NCBI RefSeq assembly: GCF_001509485.1
Contig: NZ_LLZI01000267.1
Span: forward strand, 1-33,031
Length of the DNA stretch: 33,031 nucleotides
From: Streptomyces sp. NRRL F-4489
Lineage (GTDB): Bacteria > Actinomycetota > Actinomycetes > Streptomycetales > Streptomycetaceae
Direction: 5' to 3'
A program made the translations under genes and the position numbers. The notes beneath the pieces were generated by a model. The model worked only from the letters and a program-made list of their open reading frames with translations, had not been told where the DNA came from and searched no databases. This document shows positions 1-7,917 of this stretch, piece after piece (position 1 is the stretch's first letter; the number at the start of each line of letters is the position of its first letter).

Positions 1-80
1 GGGGTAGGCGGGGGTGGGGCCGGTGGGCGGCCCCGAGGCGCTTGTTGAGGAAGCGCTCCCCTGGGCGCCGGCGGCGCGTG

Positions 81-122
81 CCCCGGGCCCGGTGGCCGGC
101 CGTCCGCCACCGGGGCCCGGGG
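81..122 (-). terminator. Strong hairpin downstream of the dicarboxylate symporter gene
   Basis: Left arm 81-96 (CCCCGGGCCCGGTGGC) pairs with right arm 106-122 (GCCACCGGGGCCCGGGG) around a 9-nt loop, with one bulged G. A second small hairpin, GCCCG-TTAG-CGGGC, lies at 128-141. Both sit just beyond the stop codon of the minus-strand symporter gene. There is no T tract, which is usual for streptomycete terminators. The pairing is seen in the sequence; the terminator role is inferred. Confidence 0.6.
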
Positions 123-159
123 CGCATGCCCGTTAGCGGGCGTCAGCTCCGCCGGGGTG

Positions 160-1563
160 TCACTTCTCGCCGGGCGCGACGGGGGTGCCGTCGGGCTCCT
201 CCTCGCGGCCGGCGGGGGCGGCGTCCGGCCGCGCCGCGGGACCGGCGTCCGACTGCGGCGCGGGGGCAGCTGGGACCTCGCCGGCCAGCACCTTCTTCGC
301 CGTCACCCGGTCCAGCGCGCCCTCCCAGCGGGACACCGCGAAGACCGCGACGCAGTTGCCGAGCAGATTGGTGGCCACCCGCATGGAGTCCATGATCCGG
401 TCGACGCCGAGCAGCAGGGCCACCGCGGCGGCCGGGATGACGCCCAGCGCGGAGGCGGTCGCGGACAGCGCCAGGAACGCCGAACCGGGCACGCCCGCCA
501 TGCCCTTGCTGGTCAGCATCAGCACCAGGACGACGGTGATCTGCTGGCCGGGCGAGAGGTGCACGCCGATGGCCTGGGCGATGAAGAGCGTGCCGATCGA
601 CAGGTAGATGGAGGCGCCGTCGAGGTTGAAGGAGTAGCCGGTGGGCAGCACCAGGCCCACCGCGTCGTCCCGGCAGCCGGCCGCCCGCAGCTTCTGCATC
701 ATCCGCGGCATCACCGTCTCGCTGGAGCCGGTGCCCAGCGCCAGCAGCAGCTCCTCGCGGGTGTAGCGGACGAACTTCCACAGGCTGAGCCCCGTCACCG
801 CCTTCAACGCCAGCCCCAGCAGCACCAGGAACGCCAGCGCGACCCCGTAGCAGACCAGGATCAGCTTGCCGTACGTGGCCATCGCGCCCAGCCCGTACTG
901 GCCGACGAGATGCGCGGTGGCCCCGAAGACCGCGAGCGGGGCGAGCCTCATGAGGTAGCCGACGATGGTGAAGACCACGTCCTGGGCCTGCTCGATCAGC
1001 GGCAGCAGCTGCGGGACCCGCCGCTGCCCGAGGTGCAGCAGCGCCGCGCCCACCAGGCAGGCCAGGACGAGGACTTGCAGCAGCGCGTTCTCGGCGAAGG
1101 CGCCGACCGCGCTGTTGGGCAGCGCCTCCAGGACGAACTGGGCGGCGGAGGGCAGCTTTCCGCCGCCGGTCTTGGCGTCCACGGCGCTCTTGTCGAGCGA
1201 GGCCGGATCGACGTGCATCCCGGCGCCGGGCGCGAAGACATTGCCCGCCAGCAGGCCCACCACCAGCGCGACACTGGTCGCCACCTCGAACCAGATCAGC
1301 GCCTTGACGCCGATCCGGCCGAACGACTTCAGGTCGCCCGCCTTGGTGATCCCGGCGACGACGACGCAGAAGACGAGCGGCGAGATCACCGCCTTGATGA
1401 GCCGGACGAAGCCGTCGCCCAGCGGCTGGAGCGAGGTGCCCGCCTGCGGCCAGAGGCGGCCGACCAGGACACCGAGCAGCAAGGCGAGCAGGACCTGGGC
1501 GAACAGGCTGGTGCGCAGCAGGCGCCCGGCGCGGCGGACGGGATTTCCGGTGGCGTGCGGCAC
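160..1563 (-). CDS. dctA: C4-dicarboxylate/cation symporter (DctA-type, DAACS family)
   Basis: Inner-membrane secondary transporter, expected to import succinate, fumarate or malate with H+ or Na+. The 467-residue product has the family's membrane segments and hallmark motifs: a serine-rich GTGSSETVMPRMM stretch near residues 276-288, LPTGYSFNLDG, TSKGMAGVPGSAF, and DRIMDSMRVATNLLGN near the end. The last 40 or so residues are an Ala/Pro/Asp-rich tail. I chose the GTG at 1563 because GGAGGAG (1569-1575) lies 5 nt upstream; an in-frame ATG at 1593 has no such site. A -10-like CATAGT (minus strand, 1620-1625) and an upstream direct repeat suggest activator control. The family assignment is firm; the substrate is inferred from the family. 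Confidence 0.93.
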   Translation of the reverse strand: MPHATGNPVRRAGRLLRTSLFAQVLLALLLGVLVGRLWPQAGTSLQPLGDGFVRLIKAVISPLVFCVVVAGITKAGDLKSFGRIGVKALIWFEVATSVALVVGLLAGNVFAPGAGMHVDPASLDKSAVDAKTGGGKLPSAAQFVLEALPNSAVGAFAENALLQVLVLACLVGAALLHLGQRRVPQLLPLIEQAQDVVFTIVGYLMRLAPLAVFGATAHLVGQYGLGAMATYGKLILVCYGVALAFLVLLGLALKAVTGLSLWKFVRYTREELLLALGTGSSETVMPRMMQKLRAAGCRDDAVGLVLPTGYSFNLDGASIYLSIGTLFIAQAIGVHLSPGQQITVVLVLMLTSKGMAGVPGSAFLALSATASALGVIPAAAVALLLGVDRIMDSMRVATNLLGNCVAVFAVSRWEGALDRVTAKKVLAGEVPAAPAPQSDAGPAARPDAAPAGREEEPDGTPVAPGEK

Positions 1564-1619
1564 GGGCACTCCTCCATGGACGGCTTTTGGCATACGGAAT
1601 TGGACTTCCGCGGTCCGTC

Positions 1620-1673
1620 ACTATGGCCGGTCGGTGTTTCCGCCCGAAAGGGTCCGGTACAACTTCCGTACAA
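1620..1673 (-). promoter_or_regulatory. Candidate promoter and activator repeat for dctA
   Basis: On the minus strand a -10-like CATAGT occupies 1620-1625, with a weak TTTCGG 18 nt upstream of it. Further upstream are two near-copies of one half-site, read on the plus strand as TCCGGTACAA (1653-1662) and TCCGTACAA (1665-1673). They lie about 40-60 bp before the predicted start of transcription, where an activator would sit. Dicarboxylate carriers of this type are often controlled by two-component activators, but no regulator gene is in the window. Confidence 0.35.
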
Positions 1674-1700
1674 ATCTTGGAGCTTGATCCAATGCCGGGG

Positions 1701-2570
1701 TCAGCCGGCCAGGCGCCCCCTGTCCCCCATCACCACGACCGGGTGCCGTGCCGGGTCGAGCGCCCGCAGCAGCGCCGCCATCGCGGGCTTGGCCACGCTC
1801 ACACAGGCCGACGTCCCGCTGCCGTGGTCCAGATGCAGCCACACCCCGCCGCCCTTGGCCTGCCCCAGCGGCCGCGTCGGGTCCAGCGGGGACGTCCCCG
1901 GGACCCGGTTGTAGTCGATCGCCACCACGTAGTCGAAGTCGTGGCGGGTGTTCCGCGACCAGTACGAGGGCGGGGTGAAGGCCGCGGAGTGGGTGTACGG
2001 GAGGCGGGTCCCGGGATCGGGGAGCACCCCGCCCGCGTCGGTCAGCGCGAACACCCCGACCGGGCTGCGCTGATCACCCTCGTGGTGGTCGGCGGTCCAC
2101 CCGCGCCGCCCGTTGTGCGCCGGCCAACTACCTTGCGTCTGCCAGCCGTTGGCGCCCTTGTCGTACAGCGTCACCGTGGCATCCGGGGAGTCCGCGCCGG
2201 CGCCCCGCACCACAACGGCCTGGCGGGCGGCGGCCGGTATCCGCGACCGCAGAGCCGGACCGACACCCGGGAGCTCCCCGCGACGAGCACCGGCCGCATC
2301 GCCCGGACGCTCCGCGGCCCCTGCCCCGCGGTCCCCGGCGGCGGACTGCTTGCCCTCCTGGCCGCTCTTCCCGTCCTTGCCGCCGCCCGGCCCACCGGCA
2401 CCGCAACCGGCGACCAGCAACGCCGCCGTCACCGCCGCGACAGCCACCGCCACCACCCGTACGGCCGCCGCCCACACCGCCACCGCCCGTACCACCGCTG
2501 TCCGTACCACTGCTGTCCGCACCACCTTCGAACCGCCCTCCGCCCGCGTACCTCCACCCGCCTTCCGCAT
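1701..2570 (-). CDS. Lipoprotein with L,D-transpeptidase-like (YkuD/ErfK type) domain
   Basis: Probably an exported lipoprotein acting on peptidoglycan outside the membrane. The 289-residue product has an unusually long basic N-terminus, a hydrophobic segment and a lipobox LLVAGC with the acylated Cys at about residue 56. An acidic/glycine-rich linker follows. The C-terminal domain has GDQRSPVGVFALT, typical of the entry to L,D-transpeptidase domains, and a WLHLDHGSGTSACVSV block. That gives His246/His249 and Cys256 as the likely catalytic residues, although the usual S/T-H-G-C spacing is altered. The ATG at 2570 has GGAGG almost touching it, so translation may begin further in, for example at one of the GTG codons in the VVRTA repeats. 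It is divergent from the ABC exporter pair. Confidence 0.7.
   Translation of the reverse strand: MRKAGGGTRAEGGSKVVRTAVVRTAVVRAVAVWAAAVRVVAVAVAAVTAALLVAGCGAGGPGGGKDGKSGQEGKQSAAGDRGAGAAERPGDAAGARRGELPGVGPALRSRIPAAARQAVVVRGAGADSPDATVTLYDKGANGWQTQGSWPAHNGRRGWTADHHEGDQRSPVGVFALTDAGGVLPDPGTRLPYTHSAAFTPPSYWSRNTRHDFDYVVAIDYNRVPGTSPLDPTRPLGQAKGGGVWLHLDHGSGTSACVSVAKPAMAALLRALDPARHPVVVMGDRGRLAG
2487..2531. repeat. 15-bp tandem repeat inside the signal-peptide region
   Basis: CCGTACCACCGCTGT (2487-2501) is followed directly by CCGTACCACTGCTGT (2502-2516), 14 of 15 bases alike, and by a diverged third copy (2517-2531). On the coding strand it encodes repeated V-R-T-A-V units just before the membrane segment of the lipoprotein. 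Confidence 0.8.
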
Positions 2571-3052
2571 GCCTCCATGCTGCCACCGGCCACTGACAGC
2601 GGTTCAGGCCCGGATGGCCCGGGCGCGTCCGCCGGCCCGCCGTACCGCCGCCCCGCCCGGGCGCGTACGTGCGGCCGCGTACGAGCACCCAACGTACGAG
2701 CCCCCCTCGTACGGGCAGCCGCGCACAGGTCACCCGACTGCCCAACACGCCGCGCCCCGCGCCAAGTTCGCCCCGACCCTCCCCTCGCCGCTCCCCGGCC
2801 GCTCCCACGCTCGCCCCCTCCCGCACACCCGCCGCACTCTTCCCCCTTACCGGCCTTCTGCGGAAAAACCGTTTGAAGCCGGGCCGCCCGGCGCGCGAAC
2901 CTTCCCAGTGCCCCCGTCCGCGCCCGGACCTGCCTCCGGCGGGCGCGGGGCCGCCCCGGCCTGCCCTGACGGCCCGCCACCGACGACGACCGCCCTCCCG
3001 CCGGGCGCGCCCGGCCCGTCCCCCACCCGCCGCGACAACTCCCCTGGACATC
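2571..3052. other. Divergent intergenic region, 482 bp, with CGTACG array
   Basis: No convincing gene lies between the minus-strand lipoprotein and the plus-strand ABC gene. The notable content is four CGTACG palindromes at 2664-2669, 2678-2683, 2693-2698 and 2708-2713, spaced 14, 15 and 15 bp. I see no clear -35/-10 pair in the rest, although CCGTTTGAAG near 2868 is a relatively AT-rich spot. Open frames here are composition artefacts. Confidence 0.6.
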
Positions 3053-4876
3053 ATGCGCATTCGCGATCTTCCCCATCCCGACCCCGGCGTCCCGGACGTC
3101 CGCACAGGCGGCAGATTCCTCGTGTGGCTGTGCCGGCAGCAGAGCGGCGGACAGGCCGCGGCCCTGGGCTGGGGGCTGCTGCACACGGGCGCGACGGCCG
3201 CGTTCCCGCTGCCGGTGGGCCTCGCCGTGCAGGCCGCGGTGGACGGCCGCCCGTCCCGGCTGGCCCTGGCCGCCGGGCTGCTCGCCCTGCTCGGCGCGCT
3301 GGTCGCGCTCGGGGACGTCATGCTGCACCGCGCCTCCGTCACCAACTGGATCGTCACGGTGGCCCGGATGCAGCAGCTCCTGGCCCGCAAAGCGGCGGAA
3401 CTGGGCGGGGCGCTGACCCGCCGGGTGGCCGCCGGCGAAGTGGTCGCCGTCAGCACCGGCGACCTGGAGCGGATCGGATGGTTCGTCGAGACCCTGTCCC
3501 GGTCCGGTGCCGCCCTGGTCGCGGCGGGCGCCGTCTGCCTCGGAATCGTCGGCTACGAGCCGCGGCTGGGCCTGGTGGTCGTCCTCGGCCTGCCCGTGCT
3601 GGCGCTGGCCGTCCTCCCGCTGCTGCCCGCCGCCACCCGCCGCGCCGACGAGCAGCGCGAAAAGGCCGGGCTGGCCACCGAACTCGCCTCCGACACCGTC
3701 GCCGGCCTCCGGGTCCTGCGCGGCATCGGCGGCGAGGAACTCTTCCTCGGCCGCTACCGCAGCGCCTCCCAGGAGGTCCGCCGGGCCGCGGTCCGCAGCG
3801 CCCGCATGTGGTCGCTGATCTCCGGCGTCCAGGTCGCCCTGCCCGGCCTCCTGCTGATCGCGGTGGTCTGGTACGGCGTCCGGCTCACCGCCGACGGCCG
3901 GATCACCGTCGGCGAACTCGTCACCATCTACGGCGCGGTGGCCTTCCTGCTGTACCCGCTCCGTCAGGTGGAGGAGATCACCATGGCGTGGTCCTTCGCC
4001 CGGCCCTCGGCGGCGCGCACGGCCCGGCTGCTGGCGCTCACCCGCCCGGAAGGCGGCCGGCTGACGCCGGCGGAACCGCCGTCCGGCGACCTGCACGACC
4101 CGGTCAGCGGGCTGACCGCGCGGGCCGGCCGGCTGACGGCCGTGGTCTGCGGCGACCCGGACGCGGCCGGCCGCCTCGCCGAACGCCTCGGCGGCCATCC
4201 CCCGGATACCGGCCAGGACGGTTCTCCGGACGGCCCGGAGCCCGGCCGTCCGCTCTCCGCCGAACTCGGCGGCACCCCGCTGGACGACCTCCCGCGCGAG
4301 ACGGCCCGGACGGCCGTCCTCGTCCAGGACAAGGACCCGGTGCTGCTCTCCGGGACCGTCGGCGGACTCCTCGACGTGCCGGCCTCCGGCCGGGTGTCCC
4401 CCGCCGAGGCCCTGGCCGCCGCCCAGTGCGGCGACGTCCTGGCCGCACTGGCCCGCGCGTCCGCCGACGACTCCGGCGACCCGATGCGCGCCCACCTCAC
4501 CGAACGCGGCCGGTCCCTCTCCGGCGGCCAGCGCCAGCGGCTGGCCCTGGCCCGGTCGCTGGTCACCGACCCGGGCGTACTTGTCCTGGACGAGCCGACC
4601 AGCGCCGTCGACGCGCACACCGAGGCCCGGATCGCCGACGGCCTGCGGACGCTCCGCTCCGGCCGCACCACGGTGGTCCTCACCTCCAGTCCGCTCCTTC
4701 TGGACCGCGCCGACGAGGTGGTGTTCCTCCAGGAGGGCAAGGTCGCCGGCGCGGCCCCGCACCGCGAACTCCTGCGCACCCACCCCGAATACCGCGCCGT
4801 CGTCACCCGCCGGCCGGACCCCGCCCCCGGCACGCCCGTGGCCGGCACCGGCCGCACCGCCAAGGAGACCGCATGA
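3053..4876 (+). CDS. ABC exporter half-transporter, degenerate Walker A
   Basis: Half of a predicted heterodimeric ABC exporter: an N-terminal type IV transmembrane domain (about residues 30-320) and a C-terminal ATPase domain, 607 residues in all. The ATPase has an intact signature LSGGQ (489-493), Walker B LVLDE (Asp513, Glu514) and D-loop SAVD. Where Walker A should be, GDPDAAGR (from about residue 367) lacks the essential Gly-Lys-Ser/Thr, and the switch His is replaced (VLTSSP). It should therefore bind ATP poorly through its own P-loop but supply the signature for its partner. The ATG at 3053 begins MRIRDLPHPDPG, a typical N-terminus of this group; no good ribosome site is visible. The stop overlaps the partner's ATG (ATGA). 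The substrate is unknown. Confidence 0.9.
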   Translation: MRIRDLPHPDPGVPDVRTGGRFLVWLCRQQSGGQAAALGWGLLHTGATAAFPLPVGLAVQAAVDGRPSRLALAAGLLALLGALVALGDVMLHRASVTNWIVTVARMQQLLARKAAELGGALTRRVAAGEVVAVSTGDLERIGWFVETLSRSGAALVAAGAVCLGIVGYEPRLGLVVVLGLPVLALAVLPLLPAATRRADEQREKAGLATELASDTVAGLRVLRGIGGEELFLGRYRSASQEVRRAAVRSARMWSLISGVQVALPGLLLIAVVWYGVRLTADGRITVGELVTIYGAVAFLLYPLRQVEEITMAWSFARPSAARTARLLALTRPEGGRLTPAEPPSGDLHDPVSGLTARAGRLTAVVCGDPDAAGRLAERLGGHPPDTGQDGSPDGPEPGRPLSAELGGTPLDDLPRETARTAVLVQDKDPVLLSGTVGGLLDVPASGRVSPAEALAAAQCGDVLAALARASADDSGDPMRAHLTERGRSLSGGQRQRLALARSLVTDPGVLVLDEPTSAVDAHTEARIADGLRTLRSGRTTVVLTSSPLLLDRADEVVFLQEGKVAGAAPHRELLRTHPEYRAVVTRRPDPAPGTPVAGTGRTAKETA

Positions 4877-6657
4877 TCGGCCTGTCCCCTCCGGACCACG
4901 ACCCCGCCGCCCCGCGCACCGCGGCCATCCTGCCGGTCGGCACCCCGGCGACGGTGCGCTCGTACGCCGTCGAGCTGATCCGCCGCCACCGCCGGGACTT
5001 CACCGTCCTGGTCACCGTCAACGCCGCCGCGGTCATCGCCTCGATGGCCGGGCCGTATCTCCTCGGCGGCCTGGTCGAGGATCTGGCGGCGGGCCGCGCC
5101 CGGGACATCCAGCTGGGACGCACCCTCGCGCTGTTCGCGCTGGCGCTGGCCGTCCAGACGGTCTTCGTCCGCATGGTGCGGCTGCGCGGGGCGATGCTCG
5201 GCGAGGAGATGCTGGCGGACCTGCGCGAGGACTTCCTCGTCCGCGCGGTGGCGCTGCCGCCGGGTGTCCTGGAGCGGGCCGGCACCGGCGATCTGCTGTC
5301 CCGGATCACCACCGACATCGACCGGCTCGCCGAGGCGATGCGGGAGGCCGTCCCGGAGCTGGCGATCGGGGTGGTGTGGGGCGTGCTGCTGCTCGGCGGG
5401 CTCGCCGTCACCGCGCCGCCGCTCGCCCTGTCGGTGGTCGTCGCGCTGCCGGTGCTGCTGCTGGGCTGCCGGTGGTACTTCCGGCGGGCCCCCGCCGCCT
5501 ACCGCTCCGAGGCGGCCGGTTACGCCGCGGTCTCCGCCGTCCTCGCCGAGTCCGTGGACGCCGGCCGCACCATCGAGGCGCACCGCACCGGCGCCCGCCG
5601 GACCGCCCTCTCCGAGCGCCGCATCCGGGAATGGACCCAATGGGAGCGCTACACCCTCTTCCTGCGCTCGGTCCTCTTCCCGGTCATCAACGTCAGCCAC
5701 CGGCTGATCCTGTGCACGGTGGTGCTGCTCGGCGGGGCCTTCGTACTGAACGGCTGGCTCACGCCGGGGCAGTTGACGACCGGGGTGCTGCTCGCCCAGC
5801 TGCTGACCGAGCCCGTCAACCTCGTCCTGCGGTGGTACGACGAGCTCCAGGTGGCCCAGGTCTCGCTCGCCCGGCTGGTCGGCATCCGCGAGATCGCGCC
5901 GGAGGAGGGCGATCCGTCGGTCGTCCCGGACGGCCGGGACGTCCGCGCGGCGGAGGTCAGCTTCGGCTACCGCGCCGGTGTGGACGTGCTGCGCGAGGTG
6001 TCGCTGAGCGTCCGCCCGGGCAGCCGGGTGGCGCTGGTCGGCCCGTCCGGCGCCGGGAAGTCCACCTTGGGCCGGCTGCTGGCGGGCGTCTACGGGCCGC
6101 GCGCCGGCTCGGTGTCGCTGGGCGGCGCGGAGCTGTCCGCGATGCCCGCCGAGCGCGTCCGGGAGCACGTCGCGCTGGTCAACCAGGAGCACCATGTCTT
6201 CGTCGGCACGCTGCGGGACAACCTGCTGCTGGCCCGCACCGACGCGGCGGACGCGGCGCTGTGGGCGGCGCTGGGCGCGGTGGACGCCGACGCCTGGGCG
6301 CGTGCCCTGCCCGACGGCCTGGACACCGAGGTCGGCTCCGGCGGCACCGCCCTGAGCCCGGCGCAGGCCCAGCAGATCGCGCTGGCCCGGCTGGTCCTGG
6401 CCGATCCGCACACCGTGGTGCTGGACGAGGCGACCTCGCTCCTCGATCCGCGCGCCGCCCGGCACGTGGAGCGGTCGCTGGGCGCCGTGCTGGACGGCCG
6501 GACGGTCATCGCCATCGCCCACCGCCTGCACACCGCGCACGACGCCGATGTCATCGCCGTCGTCGAGGACGGCCGGATCAGCGAACTGGGCAGCCACCGC
6601 GAGTTGGTCGAGACCGACGGCGCCTACGCGGCCCTCTGGCGCTCCTGGCACGGCTGA
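4873..6657 (+). CDS. ABC exporter half-transporter, intact Walker A, altered signature
   Basis: Second half of the exporter, 594 residues, translationally coupled to the first by a 4-nt overlap, with AAGGAGA upstream. The transmembrane domain spans about residues 35-325. The ATPase domain has a canonical Walker A GPSGAGKST (390-398), Walker B VVLDE (Asp518, Glu519) and switch His550 (IAIAHR). Its signature, however, reads LSPAQ (from about 494) instead of LSGGQ. This is the mirror image of the upstream partner. Together they predict one consensus ATP site (this Walker A/B/His plus the partner's LSGGQ) and one degenerate site, as in known asymmetric heterodimeric exporters. The cargo cannot be told from sequence; drugs, lipids or peptides are all possible. 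Confidence 0.92.
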   Translation: MIGLSPPDHDPAAPRTAAILPVGTPATVRSYAVELIRRHRRDFTVLVTVNAAAVIASMAGPYLLGGLVEDLAAGRARDIQLGRTLALFALALAVQTVFVRMVRLRGAMLGEEMLADLREDFLVRAVALPPGVLERAGTGDLLSRITTDIDRLAEAMREAVPELAIGVVWGVLLLGGLAVTAPPLALSVVVALPVLLLGCRWYFRRAPAAYRSEAAGYAAVSAVLAESVDAGRTIEAHRTGARRTALSERRIREWTQWERYTLFLRSVLFPVINVSHRLILCTVVLLGGAFVLNGWLTPGQLTTGVLLAQLLTEPVNLVLRWYDELQVAQVSLARLVGIREIAPEEGDPSVVPDGRDVRAAEVSFGYRAGVDVLREVSLSVRPGSRVALVGPSGAGKSTLGRLLAGVYGPRAGSVSLGGAELSAMPAERVREHVALVNQEHHVFVGTLRDNLLLARTDAADAALWAALGAVDADAWARALPDGLDTEVGSGGTALSPAQAQQIALARLVLADPHTVVLDEATSLLDPRAARHVERSLGAVLDGRTVIAIAHRLHTAHDADVIAVVEDGRISELGSHRELVETDGAYAALWRSWHG

Positions 6658-6742
6658 GCCAGGGCGCACCGCCGCCCGGCCGGGCATCGCGGTACGGCTG
6701 CCCACCGCTGCCGGGCCGGGCAGGGCCGGGGGGCCGGCCCGC

Positions 6743-6762
6743 ACGGTGGTGTCCCGCACCGT
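6743..6762. terminator. Candidate bidirectional terminator between convergent genes
   Basis: ACGGTG (6743-6748) and CACCGT (6757-6762) form a 6-bp stem around an 8-nt loop. It lies in the 194-bp gap where the ABC exporter pair and the DUF457-type gene converge. A GGGCCGGCCC palindrome lies just before it. Weak, because GC-rich sequence gives many such stems. Confidence 0.3.
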
Positions 6763-6851
6763 TCGGGGAGCGCCACCGCCGCACGTCACCGACCCGGCCG
6801 CCGGCACGGGCCACCCGGACGCACCGCCCCGGTCCGCCGCCCCGGAACGGC

Positions 6852-7643
6852 TCAGAGGTAGCCCAGCGCCCCCAGCGCCCCGACGCCGCCCAGCAGCATG
6901 AACGCCGGCATCAGCACCTTCAGCTCCACCCAGCTGCCGGCCCGGAAGCGCATCGGCTTCGGCGTGCCCAGCGGGTACCAGCGCTTGCGGCCTATCGGGA
7001 TGGGCCACAGGATCGGGCAGCCGGAGACCGTCAGGGCGTCGCCGATGTCGTGCACCAGCGCGCCCAGCATGATCGGCAGCCCCAGCCAGAGGTACTCCTG
7101 CCCAGGGCCGGTGAACAGCCAGCTCGCGCCCTGGCCCGGCTGGTCCATCACCTGCGCCAGGATCCACGCCGCCGCGGCGCCGAGCAGCCACACCAGCACA
7201 TCGCTGGAGACCCGCGCCGCCCGCCACAGCAGGCCCTCGATGGCCAGCACCATGTGGACGAAGAGGATCCCGAGCACCGCCCAGCGGCCGCCCACCATGG
7301 CCAGCAGCGACATCCCGCCGCCGACCAGCACCGCCCACAGCCAGGTGTGGGTCAGCGTCCGGTGGCCGCCCGCCCGGTGCGAGTCGCCGCGCATCTTCGT
7401 CGCCTTGTAGACGGCGTGCGAGAGCGTGTCGACCACCTCGCACAGCCCGCGCGACAGCGGCCCGAAGGCGCGCGAGATGGTGGCGGCCTTGTGGTCGAGG
7501 TCCGGCGCCAGCGCGGCCCCGGCGCAGATCAGCGCGCCGCTGACCAGCACCGGCCAGGGCATCGGATAGCCGGCCCCGGCGGCCGCCGCCCCCACCCCCA
7601 GCCACGCCGCGGCTCCGGACAGCGAATGCGCCGGTCCCATCAT
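6852..7643 (-). CDS. YdjM/DUF457-type membrane-bound metal-dependent hydrolase
   Basis: The 263-residue product has four to six hydrophobic segments and the motifs of the YdjM/DUF457 family: a leading MxGPxHxxxG, APDLDHK near residue 47, HRTLTHT near 95-101 and GALVHDIGDALT. The conserved His and Asp residues suggest a bound metal and hydrolase activity in the membrane. In Escherichia coli YdjM belongs to the SOS regulon, but nothing here shows SOS control. The start is one of two adjacent ATGs, with GGGGTGGGG about 7-15 nt upstream. It is divergent from the helicase gene. Confidence 0.82.
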   Translation of the reverse strand: MMGPAHSLSGAAAWLGVGAAAAGAGYPMPWPVLVSGALICAGAALAPDLDHKAATISRAFGPLSRGLCEVVDTLSHAVYKATKMRGDSHRAGGHRTLTHTWLWAVLVGGGMSLLAMVGGRWAVLGILFVHMVLAIEGLLWRAARVSSDVLVWLLGAAAAWILAQVMDQPGQGASWLFTGPGQEYLWLGLPIMLGALVHDIGDALTVSGCPILWPIPIGRKRWYPLGTPKPMRFRAGSWVELKVLMPAFMLLGGVGALGALGYL

Positions 7644-7902
7644 GGTCGTTCCCCACCCCTTGCTCTGCGCTTCTGACGCCCGGTCGGCGACTCAGCGTAG
7701 CGTCAGATGATCTCCGGACGGGGAGCGGGTGGCGCGCGGCCACCGGGGCGGAGCGCGGGGTGCGCACCGTCCGCGCACACCCGTGCGCGCCGGGTGCGGA
7801 CGCCCGCCGGACGGGGCCGCTGACCTGGACCGTCCCGCCGCGATCGGCCTCTTGTCGATCTTCGTCCGGCGCACCGGTTCCCGGATCCGGGCCGAAGGCA
7901 GG

Positions 7903-7917
7903 CAGTATGGGGGCGTG
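7903..7917 (+). promoter_or_regulatory. Possible leaderless start of the helicase gene
   Basis: A -10-like CAGTAT (7903-7908) ends 6 nt before the GTG at 7915, and no purine-rich ribosome site other than GGGGG is present. This arrangement fits transcription beginning at the start codon, which is common in streptomycetes. The -35 is unclear. Confidence 0.3.

Noticed and set aside
1564..1593. ATG at 1593 as the start of dctA
   Set aside because: No ribosome site precedes it, whereas the GTG at 1563 has GGAGGAG at ideal spacing.
2113..3052. Upstream in-frame extensions of the ABC exporter genes, including a Tyr/Pro-rich YEHPTYEPPSYGQP stretch
   Set aside because: They overlap the divergent lipoprotein gene and have no ribosome site. 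The stretch comes from the CGTACG array, not from a conserved protein.
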